DNA of 64,000 bases from CAIVAT01 sp037133475 (GTDB taxonomy: Bacteria > Bacteroidota > Bacteroidia > Bacteroidales > FEN-979): NCBI GenBank assembly GCA_037133475.1, contig JBAXOB010000012.1:29138-93137 (forward strand), read 5' to 3'. The translations under genes and the position numbers were made by a program. Positions 60,164 to 64,000 of the stretch are shown here, one piece after another. The notes beneath the pieces were generated by a model that saw only the letters and a list, made by a program, of their open reading frames with translations, was not told the DNA's origin and made no database searches. The number at the start of each line of letters is the position of its first letter. Positions within the stretch are counted from its first letter, which is position 1.

Positions 60164-60207
60164 AACCCACTGTAAATCATTATGATAACAGTGGGTTTGT
60201 TGTTTTT
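60164..60207 (+). terminator. Terminator after tRNA-Lys
   Basis: Ten-base arms AACCCACTGT (60164-60173) and ACAGTGGGTT (60188-60197) surround a 14-base loop. They are followed by TGTTGTTTTTTG, a typical intrinsic terminator just after the tRNA. Confidence 0.8.
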
Positions 60208-60351
60208 TGTCTCGGAATTGTCTCTGAAAACGGTCAAAAATACTCGGTTATACTCGGTTTAATTAGAATGTGGGAAAGTGGTGAATCGGTTGGATTTGAT
60301 TTAAAATAACAAAGAAAGAAGATTGATAGGCATATCATTTGTTAAATTCCT

Positions 60352-61035
60352 CTACATCTTATGATATTGTAAAATAATCCCAAACTTCTCGCAATTGGAA
60401 GTAAATCTGTTTATTCGGTTATCTGAACAAAAAAGCATGTGCACAGAGGCTGGTTTAGCATTTATCGTTGGAACAGGCCATACTTTAAAAGATGTTGTAT
60501 TGGCATTATGAGAATAGTATGAAAGTTCCCTTCTAAAACCAAGAACTTCCCTTATAATACTCTTTATTATCGATGTGTTTTTACATTCGACCGCAAGAAG
60601 CACTTCTGAGGGTTTAGGAAGCCCCGTAAGAGATGGCTTGACCACTGCAATATCAAGTTCATGAAAATCACCGCTTGTAAGTCTTGGCGTTGAACCTTTT
60701 AATTCGTAGCTCAATGTTTTAAAATATATATCAGTAAACAACTCACCAAAAAGAGTTGTTCCATCCCAAACTTGAAAATACGGATATTTTCTATCAATTG
60801 GGCCTCCTTTCTGCCGTAAAACAAGATTTGTTCCGCCAGCAAGTGTAATACGGAATCCTTCCCTAATTACAAGGTTCTCACAAATTGATGCCATGACATG
60901 GGCTTCATAGAGCTTACCTTGAAGGTTCTTATTGGGTAGAAGGTTAACAGTCGTTGCTGGTGAAACGCCAGCATGTGATTGTAAAATCGTTGTGATTTTC
61001 TGTTTAATCCTTGTAATATCAGCAGCAGTTAACAT
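60352..61035 (-). CDS. PD-(D/E)XK-like nuclease, unknown system
   Basis: The 227-residue protein shows a PD-(D/E)XK nuclease-like pattern. Glu44 in LYEAHVM is the possible first acid, Asp128 is in HELDIAVV, and Glu150-Cys-Lys152 is in LLAVECKN, with the hydrophobic strands expected on either side. A further region with CSDNRINRF near the end is unassigned. Such folds occur in restriction, repair and phage-defence enzymes. It is preceded by a 132-residue acidic protein one base upstream, so the two are an operon. It is AT-rich compared with the core genes. No methyltransferase or helicase is nearby, so a classical restriction system is unlikely. Its specific role is unknown. Confidence 0.65.
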   Translation of the reverse strand: MLTAADITRIKQKITTILQSHAGVSPATTVNLLPNKNLQGKLYEAHVMASICENLVIREGFRITLAGGTNLVLRQKGGPIDRKYPYFQVWDGTTLFGELFTDIYFKTLSYELKGSTPRLTSGDFHELDIAVVKPSLTGLPKPSEVLLAVECKNTSIIKSIIREVLGFRRELSYYSHNANTTSFKVWPVPTINAKPASVHMLFCSDNRINRFTSNCEKFGIILQYHKM

Positions 61036-61036
61036 C

Positions 61037-61435
61037 TTAGTTTTCCCTTAATAGTTCCTTGTGAATTTCCTTTAATGAGTTTACTAACGAAATATAGTCT
61101 GGCAGTGATTTTAAGTTATAATATTCAATTTGTCCCTGATTCAACATTTCAACAGAAATTGATTCAACCAAGTTATTCCCTGTAATAACTTCCTTATATT
61201 TAGTAATGAGATGTGGGAAGTTGTTGTTTGATAGACACTCTAAGACATCAATGCTTTGGGAAAGAAAGAAATGGAGATACTCAATTGGACTTATTAGAGG
61301 TTGTTCATAATCTTCTTCGAATCTACCAATCACTTGGTTAAGAATTTCATTAAACCCATTTGAATTAAATTCACTGAATAAGTGATTGATTAGCTCAAGT
61401 GCTTGTTCTTCTGTTATCTGAAATCCCTCCGGCAT
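61037..61435 (-). CDS. Small acidic helical protein paired with the nuclease
   Basis: The 132-residue product starts MPEGFQITEEQALELINHLF and is predicted to be almost all helical and strongly acidic. It has no signal peptide, membrane segment or metal-binding motif. I do not recognise a family. Its stop is one base before the start of the PD-(D/E)XK-like gene, so translation is coupled. Acidic small partners upstream of nucleases are often antitoxins, immunity proteins or specificity subunits, but nothing in the sequence decides between these. The -7 box at 61455-61462 is 19 bases upstream of the ATG. Confidence 0.65.
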   Translation of the reverse strand: MPEGFQITEEQALELINHLFSEFNSNGFNEILNQVIGRFEEDYEQPLISPIEYLHFFLSQSIDVLECLSNNNFPHLITKYKEVITGNNLVESISVEMLNQGQIEYYNLKSLPDYISLVNSLKEIHKELLREN

Positions 61436-61454
61436 TAAGATTAGTTTTGTCGTT

Positions 61455-61462
61455 CAAATATA
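61455..61462 (-). promoter_or_regulatory. -7 promoter element of the nuclease operon
   Basis: On the minus strand this reads TATATTTG (consensus TAnnTTTG), 19 bases before the start of the small acidic protein gene. Confidence 0.45.
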
Positions 61463-61476
61463 GCGTTTTTAGATAA

Positions 61477-61707
61477 TTACAATTTAATCAGTTCAACTCC
61501 ATTGAAAATATTTTAAACTTCTCACTTGATCATCGTTCAATATTTTACGATAAAGGTGACAAAACTATACGGATCGTTAAAAAAGGTTTGGAAGGATTTG
61601 TTGATTTGAATGGCGAAAGAATACAATTATTAACAAAACGATTTGTTTCCAGTTTATTCCTTGATGAAAAAAATAAAGAACAAAGCCTTCAATCCATTTT
61701 TAGATAA
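61477..61707 (+). pseudogene. Orphan C-terminal gene remnant
   Basis: An open plus-strand frame of 76 codons follows a stop (61474-61476) and ends at 61705-61707, with no usable start. It reads NSIENILNFSLDHRS... then KTIRIVKKGLEGFVDLNGER and ends EQSLQSIFR. Its amino-acid composition looks like real protein. It is probably the tail of a gene whose front half was lost. The source family was not recognised. The rest of the 392-base gap (61436-61827) holds the nuclease promoter and nothing else I can see. Confidence 0.45.
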
Positions 61708-61827
61708 TATAAACCGTGGCGGTAATTCCCCAATAGGATACGCTGGTTCCTTTTACACCCACGGATAATAAATACACTTCCCCGTGATGCTTAATCAGAA
61801 TATTTTTGATTCCGAAATCCAGAAAAA

Positions 61828-62175
61828 ATGGTCAAGGTAATCCTGAATCAGGAGCAAATTGAAGAAATACCCGATAAACCAGCAGTCTATGCTCTGTTTT
61901 CAATGGACAACGACCTTGTATGCCGGTATGTCGATTATTCCGGTAATCTTCGGGAAAGTATCAGAAAACATTTTGGCCCGGATGAACCAAATATTTATAT
62001 TCGGTATCTGATGTTGTCCTGCAAAAATAAATTGTTGCATTATGAAGTTGAACCCAATGGAATTACAGATGGGACATCGGAGAAAGTCAATGCTTGGATT
62101 TCCAAATTTCACCCACGAAAAATACTAATACGAAATGAAGAGTCAAGGGAACGGATTTCAAAACTTATCCAGTAA
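61828..62175 (+). CDS. Degenerate GIY-YIG-like protein
   Basis: The 115-residue protein has a layout like a GIY-YIG domain. The first strands read KPAVYALFSMDNDLVCRYVD, followed by SGNLRESIRKHF (Arg and His after the YV-x motif) and later EPNGITDGTSEKVNAWISKFHP. The first motif is AVY instead of GIY. The glycine after YV is Asp, and the catalytic Glu is uncertain (E82 or E91 could serve). It may therefore be an inactive binding domain rather than an endonuclease. It is AT-rich, in the accessory tail after the tRNA. There is no clear operon partner; the response regulator starts 120 bases downstream. Confidence 0.5.
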   Translation: MVKVILNQEQIEEIPDKPAVYALFSMDNDLVCRYVDYSGNLRESIRKHFGPDEPNIYIRYLMLSCKNKLLHYEVEPNGITDGTSEKVNAWISKFHPRKILIRNEESRERISKLIQ

Positions 62176-62232
62176 TCTTCAAAACGTTAATACCGATTAT
62201 CCTTACGGTTTTACCTGATATTCATCGGATAA

Positions 62233-62240
62233 TAACTTTG
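62233..62240 (+). promoter_or_regulatory. -7 promoter element of the LytTR regulator
   Basis: TAACTTTG (consensus TAnnTTTG) lies 55 bases before the ATG at 62296. Confidence 0.45.
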
Positions 62241-62295
62241 TGAAATCATTGTTACGAATATCTCTACCTTTAATCCGAATTGGAATAACACCAAA

Positions 62296-63072
62296 ATGAA
62301 TAAAATAACCTGTATCATCATTGATGATGAGCGAATAGCACGAGAAACTTTCCAAGATATTGTAGACCGATATCTTGTAGATCGGTTGGAAGTTAAAGGA
62401 TTGGGTGAGTCGGTGAAAGAGGGAGTGGAATTGATAAAGAAATACAATCCCGAAATTGTCTTTCTGGATATTGAAATGCCAGTGGAGAGTGGGTTCAAAC
62501 TGTTTGATTATTTCACCAATTATACCTTTGAAGTCATCTTTACCACTGCATTCAGACAATACGCCATTGATGCGATCAAATATGCAGCACTTGATTACCT
62601 TCTCAAACCCATCAACTATATTGATCTCAGGGAAACATTGAACCGGTATGAAAAGAAAAAATTGACCAATACCAGTCAACAACGGATTGAAACACTGATT
62701 ACAAACTTGACTGTTGGGGTGGACATCAATCAAAAGGTAGCATTTCCCACGATGGATGGTTATCAAATGGAAAAACTCAACGACATCATTTACTGTGAGG
62801 GGGATGTGAATTATACCAAGGTACACCTGTTTGACAGCAGAACCATTTTGGTTTCAAGGACACTCAAAGAAATCGAAGAACTTCTGGACTGTCAATATTT
62901 CTACCGGATACATAAATCATTTGTGGTTAACCTGAACTATGTGAAATCCTATTCACGGAGTGAAAATGGTGTATATCTGGATAATAATGAACTGTTACCC
63001 GTATCTACCCGGAAAAATGATGAATTTCTTTCTGTTTTGACCAAATGGAGAAGCAGATCAACCCCAAAGTGA
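62296..63072 (+). CDS. LytTR-family response regulator
   Basis: The 258-residue regulator has a receiver domain (about 4-120). It shows acidic pocket Asp10-Asp11, phosphoacceptor Asp58 in VFLDIEMP, a Thr in IFTTAFRQYAIDAIK and Lys in YLLKPI. A LytTR DNA-binding domain follows (about 150-250, including DIIYCEGDVNYTKVHL and FYRIHKSFVVNLNYVKSY). Such regulators bind direct repeats upstream of target genes. It overlaps the following sensor gene by 28 bases. That sensor would normally signal to it but is broken, so the regulator may now be uncoupled. Confidence 0.92.
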   Translation: MNKITCIIIDDERIARETFQDIVDRYLVDRLEVKGLGESVKEGVELIKKYNPEIVFLDIEMPVESGFKLFDYFTNYTFEVIFTTAFRQYAIDAIKYAALDYLLKPINYIDLRETLNRYEKKKLTNTSQQRIETLITNLTVGVDINQKVAFPTMDGYQMEKLNDIIYCEGDVNYTKVHLFDSRTILVSRTLKEIEELLDCQYFYRIHKSFVVNLNYVKSYSRSENGVYLDNNELLPVSTRKNDEFLSVLTKWRSRSTPK

Positions 63073-63968
63073 AATCAATACTTCTGACCGGATTGTCATT
63101 TTTCATATCCCTTTTTGGATGGGGTCAACACTATTATTCTCGGAATTTTACCGTGAATGATGGGCTGCCAAATAATACGATCCATTCCATTTTTAAGGAT
63201 TCTCGGGGGGTAATGTGGGTTGGAACCGGGTCTGGACTTTGCCGGTTTGATGGGAAAGGATTTCAGGTAATTGGCTCATCACAAGGATTGGCCGGGGATA
63301 ATGTATCATCCATCGCAGAGGATGATCAGGGAAACCTATGGATTGGTTTCATGAAAGGTGGAATTACCTGTTATGATGGGATGAAGTTCACCAACTATAC
63401 TGCCAAACAAGGGTTAATCAGTGATAATGTCCGGGTGGTCTGGTTTTCAAAAAAGTTTCACCTTTTGTTCGTCGGAACAAATGATGGATGTAGTGTGTTC
63501 GATGGAAAATCGTTCGTTTCATTAACCACGAAAGTTACGGGAACGCCGGATTTTTATGTGATGGGGTTTTTAGATGGGCAGGACTACGTGAATCTTTACC
63601 CAAATAGAAAAAATGATTATTATAGGTATTATCCGAATAACAAATCGTTTAAAAAGGTTGTTACCTCATATTATCCCGATCATCCTGCTTCAACGGCTCC
63701 GGTTATATTGTCAAATGGGGATACCATGATAGGTAGTCTCCGGGAGGGAGTCAATATTTTGAATAAGGGAATAAAACAATCGTTTTATGGGATGGGTCAA
63801 GTGTTTGACATTAAATCGGGGGAGGATGGTGATTATTGGATTGCAGCATGGTCGGAGAATTCACTGTCAAAAAAAATTCCGGGTGGGTTGTTCAGGTATC
63901 ATGGTGGTGAAGTAAATCGATATAGTGAAAAGGTTGGCATCACTGATTGGAAAATACGCACATATTGA
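63045..63968 (+). pseudogene. Propeller-type sensor kinase gene truncated at a probable insertion element
   Basis: The 307-residue product has a signal peptide (about 8-27). Seven-bladed-type regulator-propeller repeats follow, such as NTIHSIFKDSRGVMWVGTGSG, NVSSIAEDDQGNLWIGFMKGG and NVRVVWFSKKFHLLFVGTNDG. These are the periplasmic sensor part of Bacteroidota two-component systems, whose full proteins run to about 900-1400 residues with a kinase domain. Here the frame ends at TGA (63966-63968), inside a TTGACCCCC sequence that looks like an insertion-sequence end. No TM helix or histidine kinase domain remains. The intact gene probably continues beyond the element, outside the window. Confidence 0.7.
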
Positions 63969-64000
63969 CCCCCTCTATACGTTTTAAGTTGACCCCTCTT
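63965..64000. mobile_element. Probable insertion-sequence end (IS21-like direct repeats)
   Basis: TTGACCCC occurs at 63965-63972 and again at 63989-63996, 24 bases apart, directly where the sensor gene stops. Repeated short motifs with a GACCCC core at the terminus are a feature of IS21-family ends. Only 36 bases are visible, so the family is a guess and the transposase lies off the window. Confidence 0.45.

Overview
The window looks like a contig piece from an uncultured or little-studied member of the Bacteroidota, probably Bacteroidales-like. The evidence is the repeated promoter -7 motif TAnnTTTG upstream of many genes, the near absence of Shine-Dalgarno sites, the gliding/type IX secretion lipoprotein GldD, T9SS-type C-terminal sorting domains on secreted proteins, the fused DAHP synthase/chorismate mutase, the fused MurF-alanine racemase, and the futalosine menaquinone enzyme MqnC.

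Layout. 1-27.2 kb is mostly core housekeeping: a partial DUF2142 membrane protein, ssb, gldD, a secreted M14 carboxypeptidase, corA, DAHP synthase/chorismate mutase, asnS, recJ, a 6-phosphofructokinase, a C69 dipeptidase, an outer-membrane protein with waaA, mqnC, a leucyl aminopeptidase, pdxA and murF-alr. A low-GC accessory pocket at 13.1-16.5 kb holds a decayed MNT/HEPN toxin-antitoxin pair and two paralogous DUF1566-type lipoproteins.

27.2-53.9 kb is one long run of plus-strand genes that reads as a surface-glycan locus. It has two GT2 glycosyltransferases, four related multi-span GT-C-like proteins, another polytopic GT-C-like protein, a CBS-domain sugar nucleotidyltransferase and a methyltransferase. 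It also has an AlgI-type MBOAT acyltransferase, two AlgJ/SGNH-like proteins, a giant T9SS-secreted papain-like protein and a GH16-like lipoprotein. Six of these proteins carry the same jelly-roll-like module, starting with DFE and ending in a Y-x-W/x-N ... (I/V)DD strand. It is fused to four polytopic proteins, anchored by one TM in a fifth, and joined to a propeller-like region in the sixth. This is the best candidate here for an undescribed system: synthesis, O-acetylation and display or remodelling of an envelope or exopolysaccharide, with glycan-binding modules attached to the machinery.

54-60 kb returns to core genes: a saccharopine dehydrogenase-like protein, a HEAT-repeat protein, glutamine synthetase, a TerC-family protein and meaB. 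A tRNA-Lys(CTT) at 60.1 kb marks the start of an AT-rich accessory tail. This holds a PD-(D/E)XK-like nuclease with a small acidic partner, a gene remnant, a degenerate GIY-YIG-like protein, a LytTR response regulator and a propeller sensor gene that ends abruptly in what looks like the end of an insertion sequence at the right edge. Intergenic DNA carries a three-copy palindromic repeat (7.6, 36.2, 53.9 kb), a large nested hairpin element (32.2 kb) and several short tandem arrays (16.5-16.8, 58.6-58.8 kb).
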